From JAJECS01 sp965243625 (GTDB lineage: Bacteria; Chloroflexota; UBA11872), in NCBI GenBank assembly GCA_965243625.1, contig CBDEVI010000002.1:620001-684000 (forward strand): a stretch of DNA of 64,000 bases, written 5' to 3'. Every line of letters starts with the position of its first letter. Position 1 is the stretch's first letter. Positions 55,048 to 62,756 of the stretch are shown here, piece by piece. The notes beneath the pieces were generated by a model. That model was not told the DNA's origin. It made no database searches and was given only the letters and a program-made list of their open reading frames with translations. Both the position numbers and the translations under genes were made by a program.

Positions 55048-55818
55048 ATGCGGATCGGCGCCTGCTTGTGGTCCCTGCCCGAAGACCCCCATGAGGCCGC
55101 GGCCTGGGCCAAGGAGGCGGGCTTCGAGGCGATCGACGTGGACCCGGGATTTGCCGCCGGGTGGGACGCGGCCAGCGGCTTGCCGGTGGCCAGCGTGGCG
55201 ATCGCGCACCTGCTGCCCGAGGGCGCGGCGCTGGAGGCCGCCGATGACGCGGCGCGGACCGCAGCGCTGGATCACGTGCGCGCGGGGATGGCCGAGGCGG
55301 CGGAGTTGAATGCCGAGTTCGTCTACCTGCCGCCGGCATCGGCGACGGCGGTGGATCCGGCGTCGCGGGCGCGCTACCGCGAGGCGGTGGTGGCGCTCAC
55401 CGAGGAATCCGCGCGTCTGGGCATCAAATTCGGCATCGAGCACTTTCCCGGCTACGCGCTGCCGAGCGTCGCGGAGACGCTGGCCTTCGTCGAGGACGTG
55501 GGGCATCCCAACCTGTACGTGCTGCTGGATATCGGCCACGCCCAGATCAGCCGCGAGAGCGTGCCGGACGCCGTGGCGACGCTCGGCGACCTGATGACGT
55601 TCGTCCACTTCGACGACAACCGCGGCGAGTTGGACGATCACATGGCGCTGCTGGACGGGCTGCAGCAGGAGCAGGACCTGGTGGACGCCGTGCGGGCGCT
55701 GCGGCGCCACGGCTACGACGGGCAGATTTCGATCGAGATGAACCCGAAGCTGCCGGACCCCCGCGACGCGATGATCCGGAGCTTCGAGATTCTCAAGCGG
55801 GTGATGGCCCAGGCGTAG
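55048..55818 (+). CDS. Sugar phosphate isomerase/epimerase (TIM barrel, AP-endonuclease 2 type)
   Basis: 256 residues from ATG 55048, with AAGGAG 7 bases upstream. The TIM-barrel pattern has IGACLWSLPED at the start, IKFGIEHFPGYALPS (Glu metal ligand), LLDIGHAQI (His/Asp), FVHFDDNRGE (His) and SIEMNPKLP (Glu) at the end. These are the metal-binding residues of the inosose dehydratase/xylose isomerase-like family. It lies 40 bases after the cupin-like gene. Confidence 0.88.
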   Translation: MRIGACLWSLPEDPHEAAAWAKEAGFEAIDVDPGFAAGWDAASGLPVASVAIAHLLPEGAALEAADDAARTAALDHVRAGMAEAAELNAEFVYLPPASATAVDPASRARYREAVVALTEESARLGIKFGIEHFPGYALPSVAETLAFVEDVGHPNLYVLLDIGHAQISRESVPDAVATLGDLMTFVHFDDNRGELDDHMALLDGLQQEQDLVDAVRALRRHGYDGQISIEMNPKLPDPRDAMIRSFEILKRVMAQA

Positions 55819-55870
55819 GCCGGCGGGTCGATGTGCCGCGAGGTGCGGCATGGCGTTTCGTCGGCGGAAG

Positions 55871-55970
55871 GTCCCACGCCGCACCCAGCGCGGGCCACCG
55901 GGCACGGGCAGCCGCAAGGGCTGCCCCTACACCGAGTCGTTTCCTGTAGGGGCGCACCTCGTGGGCGCCC
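55871..55970. repeat. Family E and F repeats
   Basis: GTCCCACGCCGCACCCAGCG and CGGGCCACCGGG (family E), then GGGCAGCC with loop GCAAG and GGCTGCCC (an 8-base stem, family F), and CTGTAGGGGCGCACCTCGTG with GGCGCCC, a second stem. Confidence 0.7.
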
Positions 55971-56030
55971 GGTTCGCACTCCCGCGTGTGGCGGGCCTAG
56001 ATTCCCGCCTTCGCAGACCCTTGCGCAATC

Positions 56031-56075
56031 CCTCCGTCATTCCCGCGAAGGCGGGAATCCGGTCCGGTCGAATCT
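56031..56075. repeat. Family A repeat
   Basis: CCTCCGTCATTCCCGCGAAG followed by GCGGGAATCCGGTCCGGTCG. Confidence 0.85.
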
Positions 56076-56101
56076 GGAGGCGCGCCGGATGCCTGGCGTC
56101 T

Positions 56102-56125
56102 GGCGGGTCTGAGACCCGCCCCTAC
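56102..56125. repeat. Family D palindrome
   Basis: GGCGGGTCTGAGACCCGCCC followed by CTA. The inner bases read TCTGAGA instead of TCTCAGA, so it is the same palindrome in the opposite orientation. Confidence 0.88.
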
Positions 56126-56213
56126 CGGATTCTTCAAGGGTCTCCCGCCTCGGGAGTGCTGGAAGGCCGCCTGCCGCGAGGAGGCGACGGGCGTTGTGCC
56201 CATTCACCTGCCC

Positions 56214-56245
56214 CTTGGATTCCTCGCTGCGCTCGGAATGACAGA
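56214..56245. repeat. Right arm of a family B repeat
   Basis: CTTGGATTCCTCGCTGCGCT followed by CGGAATGACAG: only the right arm. Confidence 0.7.
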
Positions 56246-56302
56246 TTGGGGTGACGACGGGCGCGGCACGGCCTGAGTTAGAGCGCCCGGCTTTCCGTCG
56301 GC

Positions 56303-57145
56303 CTACTTCTCGATCGGCACGCCGATCATCGAGCCCCACTCGGTCCACGAGCCGTCGTAGTTGCGCACGTTGGGCAACCCGAGCAGCTCCTTGAGCGCGA
56401 ACCACGTGTGCGAGGACCGCTCGCCGATGCGGCAGTAGGCGATGATGTCCTTCTCGGCGCTGGCGCCCTTGCCGCCGTAGATCTCCTGCAGCTCGTCGGC
56501 CGACTTGAAGGTGCCGTCCTCCTCGTTGACTGCGGTGAGCCAGGGCACGTTGTGCGCGCCGGGGATGTGGCCCATGCGCTGTGCGGTCTCGGGCAGGCCC
56601 GGAGGCGCCATGATCTCGCCGTTGAACTCGGCCGGCGAGCGGACGTCGATCATGACCGACTCGCTGTCGCCAAGCGCATCCAGGACGTTGTGCTGAAACG
56701 CCCGCAGGCCGGCGTCGGGGGCCTTGGCCTGGTAGGAGGCGGCGGTGACCGATGGCGCATCGGTCGTCAGCGCGCGCCCGTCCTTCTCCCACTTCAAGCG
56801 CCCGCCGTTCATCAGGCTCACCGACTCATGCCCGTAGAGCTTGAAGATCCAGTAGGCGAAGGCCGCGAACCAGTTGTTGTTGTCGCCGTAGAGGACCACG
56901 TGCGTGTCGTTGGAGATGCCGGAGGCGCCCAGCAGCTCTTCCCATTGGGACTGCGTGGCGATGTCGCGGCGCACCTGGTCGGAAAGCTGGGACTGCCAGT
57001 TCCAGCCGACGGCGCCGGCGATGTGGCCCGATTCGTAGGCGGTGGTGTCGACGTCCACCTCGATAAGCCGGACGTTCGGGTCGGCGCCGTGCGCGGCGAC
57101 CCAGTCCGCGCTGACGAGCGCGTCGGGATTCGCGTATTCAGCCAT
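56303..57145 (-). CDS. Thiosulfate/3-mercaptopyruvate sulfurtransferase (double rhodanese)
   Basis: 280 residues from ATG 57145 with two rhodanese domains. The N-terminal domain has no catalytic Cys (LYGDNNNWFAAFAYW instead). The C-terminal one has C238 in AYCRIGERSSHTW, the persulfide-carrying residue, with the CRIGERSS loop of actinobacterial CysA/SseC. Moves a sulfur atom from thiosulfate or mercaptopyruvate to cyanide or a thiol acceptor in the cytosol. Confidence 0.93.
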   Translation of the reverse strand: MAEYANPDALVSADWVAAHGADPNVRLIEVDVDTTAYESGHIAGAVGWNWQSQLSDQVRRDIATQSQWEELLGASGISNDTHVVLYGDNNNWFAAFAYWIFKLYGHESVSLMNGGRLKWEKDGRALTTDAPSVTAASYQAKAPDAGLRAFQHNVLDALGDSESVMIDVRSPAEFNGEIMAPPGLPETAQRMGHIPGAHNVPWLTAVNEEDGTFKSADELQEIYGGKGASAEKDIIAYCRIGERSSHTWFALKELLGLPNVRNYDGSWTEWGSMIGVPIEK

Positions 57146-57247
57146 GGGATTCTCCTTGCGTCGTGCCGTTATTTGGTTTGTCAGGCTGCTTGCCTATGTA
57201 TCTTGGCAGCCGGAATTGCGAGCTACAACAGCAAATCGTGAGCCGTG

Positions 57248-57649
57248 ATGCGTGAGCCGTTTTCGGGTCCGGGGCATTCCGAGGCCGCGGTGGAAGTGGC
57301 GCGGCGGGCGTCGGGGCGGTTTCGCTTTGTGATTGCGCGCGAGGCCGACGGCGCCTGGTGGCTGCACGTGCAACCGGCGCCGGCCATCACGAGCATGTCG
57401 CGGCGATTTCGGGAGAGCCACGCGCTGCGGGTGATGGGATTCACGCCGGTCAGGCGGTCGCGGTTCTTTCCCGGCGCGTGCACGTTTGCCGGGTGCTACT
57501 CGCGCGAGATCGATCCTCCTCCAGGCGAAGAAGGCGCGGACGAGGCGGCCGCGCGGATCGCATCGCGCCTGGAGAATGCCGTCGACGAGTTGATCGAGCT
57601 GGCCGCCGAGCTCGAGCCGCTGGGGATCGACCTGCCGCAGCCAGACTAG
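57248..57649 (+). CDS. Hypothetical 133-residue protein
   Basis: From ATG 57248 (GTG at 57245 is directly before it). The N-terminal half is beta-rich with SGRFRFVIAREADGAWWLHV and FRESHALRVMGFTPV. The C-terminal helix has ARIASRLENAVDELIELAAE. Two Cys lie in GACTFAGCYS. I do not recognise the family, and the pattern is of a small alpha/beta protein. It is convergent with the oxidoreductase gene, 11 bases away. Confidence 0.55.
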   Translation: MREPFSGPGHSEAAVEVARRASGRFRFVIAREADGAWWLHVQPAPAITSMSRRFRESHALRVMGFTPVRRSRFFPGACTFAGCYSREIDPPPGEEGADEAAARIASRLENAVDELIELAAELEPLGIDLPQPD

Positions 57650-57660
57650 CTCAGGCGGGG

Positions 57661-58659
57661 CTACTGGCGTCCGGCGAGGCGGTAGGCGTCGTGGACCAGC
57701 TGCATGGCGTTGGCGCAGTCCCTGGCGGTGATCGCCGGCGGGTCGCCGCGCCCGGCGCGCTCGAGCATGTCGGTGATGAGGGGCGGATAGTTTCCGGCGG
57801 CGGACGCGGCGCCGGGATAGCGGTCGTCGCGCCCCGGCGCGATGACCTGCAGGCCGCCGGGCACCACGCGCAGCGCCGCCTTCTCACCGGCGACCTTGAA
57901 CTCGAGGTCGCTCTCGTTCGCCGGCCAGGTGGGCCAGGTGTAGCCGACCTCGACGTGGATGAGGGCGCCGTCGCCGTTGCGCAGCGTGGCCAGGGCGTAG
58001 TCCTCGACCTGCGCCTGGTGCACGCGGTTGCTGATGACCGCCGTCGCCACCGACACGTCCGGTCCCAGCAGCATCCGGGCCAGGTCCATGCCGTGGCCGC
58101 CCAGGTTGAGCAGGGCGCCGCCGCCGGCAAGCTCCCGGTCCCACATCCAGGGCGAGTCCCATTCGACATAGCGCTGCATCGTCGGTCGGATCAGGCGCAT
58201 CACCACGTGCGAGATTTGTCCGAACTCGCCGGCCTCGATCATGGCCTTGGCCCGCACGGCCCACGGCAGCAGGCGGTTCGGGAACGGCACCGCCGCCCAG
58301 GCGCCGCGCGCCTCGGCCAGGTCGGCCAGCGCGTTCACCTCCTCGGCGGTGGTGCCCATGGGCTTTTCCATCATGAACGGAATGTCGGCTTCGATGAGGA
58401 AGCGGGCGATGGCCGGCATGTCGATATGCCGTCCGAGCGCGACGACGAAGTCGGGCTTGGTCTCGTCGATCATGGCGCGGTAGTCGGCGAACGCGCGACT
58501 CTCGAAGCGCCGCGCCCGGTCCTCGGCGAGCGCCAGGTCCGCGTCCGACACGCCGACGATATCGACGTCGAGATCGCGCAGCACCTGCAGGTAGGCGGCG
58601 TCGTAGGACGAGTGCCAGTGGTTGACTTCGGTGACGGCGATGCGCCGAGGCATTGGCAT
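57661..58659 (-). CDS. Gfo/Idh/MocA family oxidoreductase
   Basis: 332 residues from ATG 58659. The Rossmann N-terminus is IAVTEVNHWHSSYDAAYLQV, without the classical GxGxxG loop. MEKPMGTT (95-102) is the NAD(P) sugar dehydrogenase EKP motif. The C-terminal domain contains HGMDLARMLLG with the catalytic His. Substrate unknown. Shares the family, not the NIL tail, with the gene at 34379. Confidence 0.85.
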   Translation of the reverse strand: MPMPRRIAVTEVNHWHSSYDAAYLQVLRDLDVDIVGVSDADLALAEDRARRFESRAFADYRAMIDETKPDFVVALGRHIDMPAIARFLIEADIPFMMEKPMGTTAEEVNALADLAEARGAWAAVPFPNRLLPWAVRAKAMIEAGEFGQISHVVMRLIRPTMQRYVEWDSPWMWDRELAGGGALLNLGGHGMDLARMLLGPDVSVATAVISNRVHQAQVEDYALATLRNGDGALIHVEVGYTWPTWPANESDLEFKVAGEKAALRVVPGGLQVIAPGRDDRYPGAASAAGNYPPLITDMLERAGRGDPPAITARDCANAMQLVHDAYRLAGRQ

Positions 58660-58752
58660 GCAACATCACAGATGCGCGCGGGTATCGGACCGTACCATGC
58701 CCGTAGGAGTAGGCTTGCAGCAGAGACGCATTTGGATTTGGGGGTCGGAGAT

Positions 58753-59166
58753 TTGACCGACAAGCAGTCGTGGCAGAAGAAGGCGCGCGAGCTGGCGCGC
58801 CAGGCGGAGTCCGAGTTGAAGAGCGAGCGCGTGCAGCAGCGGATCGGTGAGGCGCGGGCGGCGGTGGATGAGGCGCTGGCGAGCGACCAGGCCCAGCGCC
58901 TGCGCGAGGACGCCAAGGCTCTCGGCGCCAAGGCACGGAGCCAGGTCGAGGAGACGCTGGCGCGCGAGGACGTGCAGCGGGTGCGGGAGGACGTTCAGCA
59001 AATCGGCGAAAAGGCTCGCGGGGCCGTGGACGCCGCCATGCAGCGTCCCGAGGCGAAAGAGCTGCGCCGGAAGGTCGAGTCCGTGATCGAGGACGTCGGC
59101 GAGCGCCTGCGCCCGGAGGCGGCGAAGGACGAGAAGGAGCCGCCGAAGGAACCTGACGCCTCGTAG
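58753..59166 (+). CDS. Helical repeat protein (apolipoprotein-like)
   Basis: 137 residues from TTG 58753, with other TTG codons at 58732 and 58738. The frame continues open upstream but as a shadow of the oxidoreductase gene. Three consecutive repeats of about 27 residues follow each other: SDQAQRLREDAKALGAKARS, REDVQRVREDVQQIGEKARG and RPEAKELRRKVESVIEDVGE. Each is amphipathic with alternating acidic and basic residues. It resembles YtxH or apolipoprotein-like helices that lie on membranes or DNA. No enzyme motif. Function unknown. Confidence 0.65.
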   Translation: MTDKQSWQKKARELARQAESELKSERVQQRIGEARAAVDEALASDQAQRLREDAKALGAKARSQVEETLAREDVQRVREDVQQIGEKARGAVDAAMQRPEAKELRRKVESVIEDVGERLRPEAAKDEKEPPKEPDAS

Positions 59167-59241
59167 CGACCGCAGCGGATTGACATAACAGTGCGAGTGG
59201 CGGCGACGTCGGTTGACCGGCGGTTGAGGTTCGACGGTTAG

Positions 59242-59248
59242 GGAGGGG
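59242..59248 (+). promoter_or_regulatory. Ribosome-binding site of the leader mini-ORF
   Basis: GGAGGGG, 7 bases before ATG 59256. It is 30 bases before GTG 59279, too far to serve that start directly. Confidence 0.55.
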
Positions 59249-59255
59249 CGAAGCG

Positions 59256-59282
59256 ATGACGCGTCACGCTTGCCGAACGTGA
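59256..59282 (+). CDS. Leader mini-ORF (8 codons) coupled to the sugar kinase
   Basis: ATG ACG CGT CAC GCT TGC CGA ACG then TGA encodes MTRHACRT. The TGA overlaps GTG 59279 of the kinase as GTGA, and a good ribosome-binding site stands before the ATG. This could couple translation. Alternatively a base has been lost and the ATG was the true kinase start. Confidence 0.4.
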   Translation: MTRHACRT

Positions 59283-60799
59283 GCAGGGTCAAGCTGGCGG
59301 ACGCGGCCGCTCCGCTCGCGCTCAGCCTGGACATCGGCAGCTCGTCGGCGCGCGCGGCGCTCTATGACGCCCGTGGCCGCCGGGTCCGAAAGACGGCCGC
59401 GAAGCTCGCGCACCGGTTCCATTCGACAACCGACGGCGGCGTCACCGCCGACGCCGAGGCGCTGAGCGACTGCGTGATCAATGCCATTGACGAAACCATG
59501 GCGCGGGCCGAAGCGCGAACCGGCGATATCGCGGCGGTCGGGTGCAGCGTGTTCGCGTCGAGCATTGTGGGCGTGGATGCGGCGGGTGCGGCGCTCACGC
59601 CGGTCTATACCTACGCCGACGTGCGCAGCGCCGCCGACGCCGCCGCGCTGCGGGAGGACTGGGACGCGGCGGCGCTCTATGACCGCACCGGGTGCCCGCT
59701 GCACGCCAGCTACCTGGCGCCGCGATTCCGTTGGCTGGCGCGCACGCAGCCGGAGCTGCTGGCGAGCGTCGATCGCTGGGTTTCCTTCGGTGAATTCCTC
59801 TACGGACGCCTCTTCGGGCGGCCGTGCGGTCTCGGGGTGTCGGCGGCCGCGTGGAGCGGTCTGCTCGACCGGCGAGCGATGGACTGGGACCGGACCACCC
59901 TGGACGCCCTGGGACTCGAAGCCGACGCGCTCGGGCAGATCGACAGGGAGAACGCTCCCGTGCGCGGGCTTGCTCCGGCCTGGGCGGAGCGGTGGCCGGC
60001 GCTTGCCGAGGCGGCCTGGTTTCCGGCCGTGGGCGATGGTGTGGCGAGCAACGTGGGGACCGCGGAAACCGACACGCCGGCGGTGGTCGTGAACCTGGGC
60101 ACCAGCGCGGCGGTGCGGGCCATCGTGCCGGGACCGGTCACGGCGGTGCCGCAGGGTCTCTGGGAATACCGCCTGTCGCCCGACCGATCGCTTCTGGGCG
60201 GCGCGCTCACCGACGGCGGCAACATGGTGCGCTGGGTGGCCGAGTTGACGGAATTGGGTCCCGCCAAGGGCTGGGACGCGCTCGTGGAGGACTTGCCGCC
60301 CGACGGCCACGGCGTGACTCTGCTGCCGTTTCTCAGCGGCGAGCGCAGTCCGGGCTGGGACGACCAGGCACGCGCGACGATCCACGGCCTGCGACGAAAT
60401 ACACGGGCGGAGGAGCTGTTGCTGGCGGGCATGGAGGCGGTGACCTATCGCCTGACGCGCATCTACGACCTGCTGTCCGACGAGCTGCCCACGTCGCACG
60501 CGGTCATGCTGTCGGGCGGGGGATTCCGACGGTCGAGGGTGTGGGCGCAGATGGTGACCGACGCATTTGGGCGGCCCGCGACGCGGTCGGCGGCGATCGA
60601 AGCCACCAGCCGCGGCGCGGCGCTGTGGGCGCTGGCGCAGCTTGGGGCCATCGAGTCCTGGGCGGCGGTCGAGCCGCTTGGCGGCGAGACGCTGGAGCCC
60701 GACGCGGCCAATGGAGCGGTCTACCGCGCGGCGATGGAGCGGCAGGAACGGCTCTATCGGCGGATGGCGGGCGCGGGGGATTTGGGGGACGGCGAATAG
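59279..60799 (+). CDS. FGGY-family sugar kinase (gluconokinase-like)
   Basis: 506 residues from GTG 59279; TTG 59270 is an alternative start. The phosphate-1 loop is LDIGSSSARAALYD at 17-30, and GTSAAVRAIVPG with TDGGNMVRW and LSGERSPGWDDQ follow in order. HAVMLSGGGFRRSRVWAQMV holds the adenosine-binding Gly-rich motif. The family phosphorylates gluconate, xylulose and related sugars. The neighbouring rpiB, tal and pgi suggest entry to the pentose-phosphate pathway. A leader mini-ORF precedes it. Confidence 0.86.
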   Translation: MSRVKLADAAAPLALSLDIGSSSARAALYDARGRRVRKTAAKLAHRFHSTTDGGVTADAEALSDCVINAIDETMARAEARTGDIAAVGCSVFASSIVGVDAAGAALTPVYTYADVRSAADAAALREDWDAAALYDRTGCPLHASYLAPRFRWLARTQPELLASVDRWVSFGEFLYGRLFGRPCGLGVSAAAWSGLLDRRAMDWDRTTLDALGLEADALGQIDRENAPVRGLAPAWAERWPALAEAAWFPAVGDGVASNVGTAETDTPAVVVNLGTSAAVRAIVPGPVTAVPQGLWEYRLSPDRSLLGGALTDGGNMVRWVAELTELGPAKGWDALVEDLPPDGHGVTLLPFLSGERSPGWDDQARATIHGLRRNTRAEELLLAGMEAVTYRLTRIYDLLSDELPTSHAVMLSGGGFRRSRVWAQMVTDAFGRPATRSAAIEATSRGAALWALAQLGAIESWAAVEPLGGETLEPDAANGAVYRAAMERQERLYRRMAGAGDLGDGE

Positions 60800-60850
60800 C
60801 TTGGTTGGGGCCGTTCCCGCTAGTGTCGACAGCGGTTGCGTCCCGCTCTT

Positions 60851-60931
60851 GTCATTTCGAGCGGAGCGAGAAATCTAAGGGGCCGGGAGAAGGCGCAGCG
60901 GCCTTAGATTCCTCGCTGCGCTCGGAATGAC
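60851..60931. repeat. Family B long inverted repeat
   Basis: GTCATTTCGAGCGGAGCGAG to TCGCTGCGCTCGGAATGAC, 81 bases, with CTAAGG and CCTTAG around the loop. Lies in the 239-base gap between the sugar kinase and rpiB. Nothing else is recognised there. Confidence 0.9.
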
Positions 60932-61027
60932 AATAATCTGCACTCGCGTGGCAGACGCGCACCCGGGCGCCTCGCCGCTTGCGTATTCTTAGGGGCGGTT
61001 CGACACCGGCGACATTGCCGGTGCGAC

Positions 61028-61032
61028 AGGAG
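61028..61032 (+). promoter_or_regulatory. Ribosome-binding site fixing the rpiB start
   Basis: AGGAG, 6 bases before ATG 61039. Supports that start over upstream open codons. Confidence 0.65.
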
Positions 61033-61038
61033 ACACGC

Positions 61039-61500
<462 letters not shown>

Positions 61501-61611
61501 CCCGACCTACACAGCCACGCCAATGGCCGCTGCTACGCTGAATACGAATCCAGGTGGTCCCGTTTGCAGGGAATCGTCCGGCCTCGACTTCCCCTGGGGC
61601 GTGAGAGGACA

Positions 61612-61617
61612 AAGGAG
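61612..61617 (+). promoter_or_regulatory. Ribosome-binding site of transaldolase
   Basis: AAGGAG, 9 bases before ATG 61627 and 6 bases before TTG 61624. Excludes the upstream 20 open codons as part of the protein. Confidence 0.65.
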
Positions 61618-61626
61618 TCGCTGTTG

Positions 61627-62754
61627 ATGATGCGTAACCCGCTGCAGGAGCTCGTCGACCAGGGCCAGAGCGTCTGGCTGGACTACCTGAGCCGCGATCT
61701 GATTCGGTCCGGTCAACTCGAAGAGATGATTGCGACCGACGGGCTGCGCGGCATCACCTCGAACCCGACGATCTTCCACGGGGCCATTTCCGGCAGCGAT
61801 ACCTACGACGACGAGATCGCGTCGCTCTTCGCCGGCGGCCAGGACGCCGAGGAGACCTTCGAGACGCTGGCGATCGCGGACATCCGGGCCGCCTGCGACA
61901 TTCTGCTGCGAGTCTATGAGTCGACGCAGGGCCGGGACGGATTCGTGAGCCTCGAAGTCTCGCCGCACCTGGCGCGCGACACCGACGGGACGGTCGCAGC
62001 CGCGCGACGGCTGGCGGATCGGGTCGACTACCGCAACCTGATGATCAAGGTGCCGGCCACGCGCGAGGGGCTGCCGGCCATCGAGACGCTGCTGGGCGAG
62101 GGCATCAACGTCAACATCACCCTGATCTTTGCGCAGGAGGTCTACCGCGCGGTTGCCGAGTCGTATCTGAACGCGCTCGAAGCGCGCGCCGCGCGCGGCG
62201 AGTCGCTCGATGCCGTGGCGTCGGTGGCGAGCACCTTCGTCAGCCGCATCGACACGGCCGTCGACGACCAGCTCGAAGCGCTGGCGGCCAGCCGTCCCGA
62301 CGCGGCCACCGAAGCCCGCGACCTGCTGGGGCAGGCGGCCATTGCGAACTCCAAGGCCTGCTATCGGATCTTCGAGGAAATCTTTGGCGGCGAGCGGTTC
62401 CAGCAACTGGCGGCCCGCGGGGCGCGCCGGCAACGGCCGCTGTGGGCGAGCACCAGCACCAAGAACCCGGCCTATCCGCCCACGCGCTACGTGGACGAGC
62501 TGATCGGTCCGGACACCGTCAACACGATGCCCGAGAACACCATGGCGGCGTTCCGCGATACGGGTGAGGTGCAGGAGACAGTCCGCGCCGACATGGACTT
62601 CTGGGACGAGGTGCTGGAACGGCTCCAGCGGCTGGGTATCGACCTGGACGCGGTGATGGACCAACTGGAGGACGAGGGCGTCCAGAAGTTCGTGGACTCC
62701 TACGACGAGCTCTTGGCCGACTTGGACGCGAAGGCAGCCGCGCTGCGCGCCTGA
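61627..62754 (+). CDS. tal: Transaldolase
   Basis: 375 residues from ATG 61627, the long-form type found in actinobacteria and Chloroflexota. RGITSNPTIFHGAI is at 41-54, the Schiff-base K141 lies in NLMIKVPAT, and INVNITLIFAQEVY and WASTSTKNPAYPPTRYV follow. Moves a dihydroxyacetone unit between sugar phosphates in the non-oxidative pentose-phosphate pathway. The next gene, glucose-6-phosphate isomerase, starts 2 bases after its stop, and in related genomes the two are fused. Confidence 0.94.
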   Translation: MMRNPLQELVDQGQSVWLDYLSRDLIRSGQLEEMIATDGLRGITSNPTIFHGAISGSDTYDDEIASLFAGGQDAEETFETLAIADIRAACDILLRVYESTQGRDGFVSLEVSPHLARDTDGTVAAARRLADRVDYRNLMIKVPATREGLPAIETLLGEGINVNITLIFAQEVYRAVAESYLNALEARAARGESLDAVASVASTFVSRIDTAVDDQLEALAASRPDAATEARDLLGQAAIANSKACYRIFEEIFGGERFQQLAARGARRQRPLWASTSTKNPAYPPTRYVDELIGPDTVNTMPENTMAAFRDTGEVQETVRADMDFWDEVLERLQRLGIDLDAVMDQLEDEGVQKFVDSYDELLADLDAKAAALRA

Positions 62755-62756
62755 TC

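Larger units (their letters stand above)
55819..56302. other. Gene-free interval filled with repeats
   Basis: 484 bases holding family E/F hairpins (55871-55970), a family A copy (56031-56075), a family D palindrome (56102-56125) and the right arm of family B (56214-56245). No gene is seen. Confidence 0.65.
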
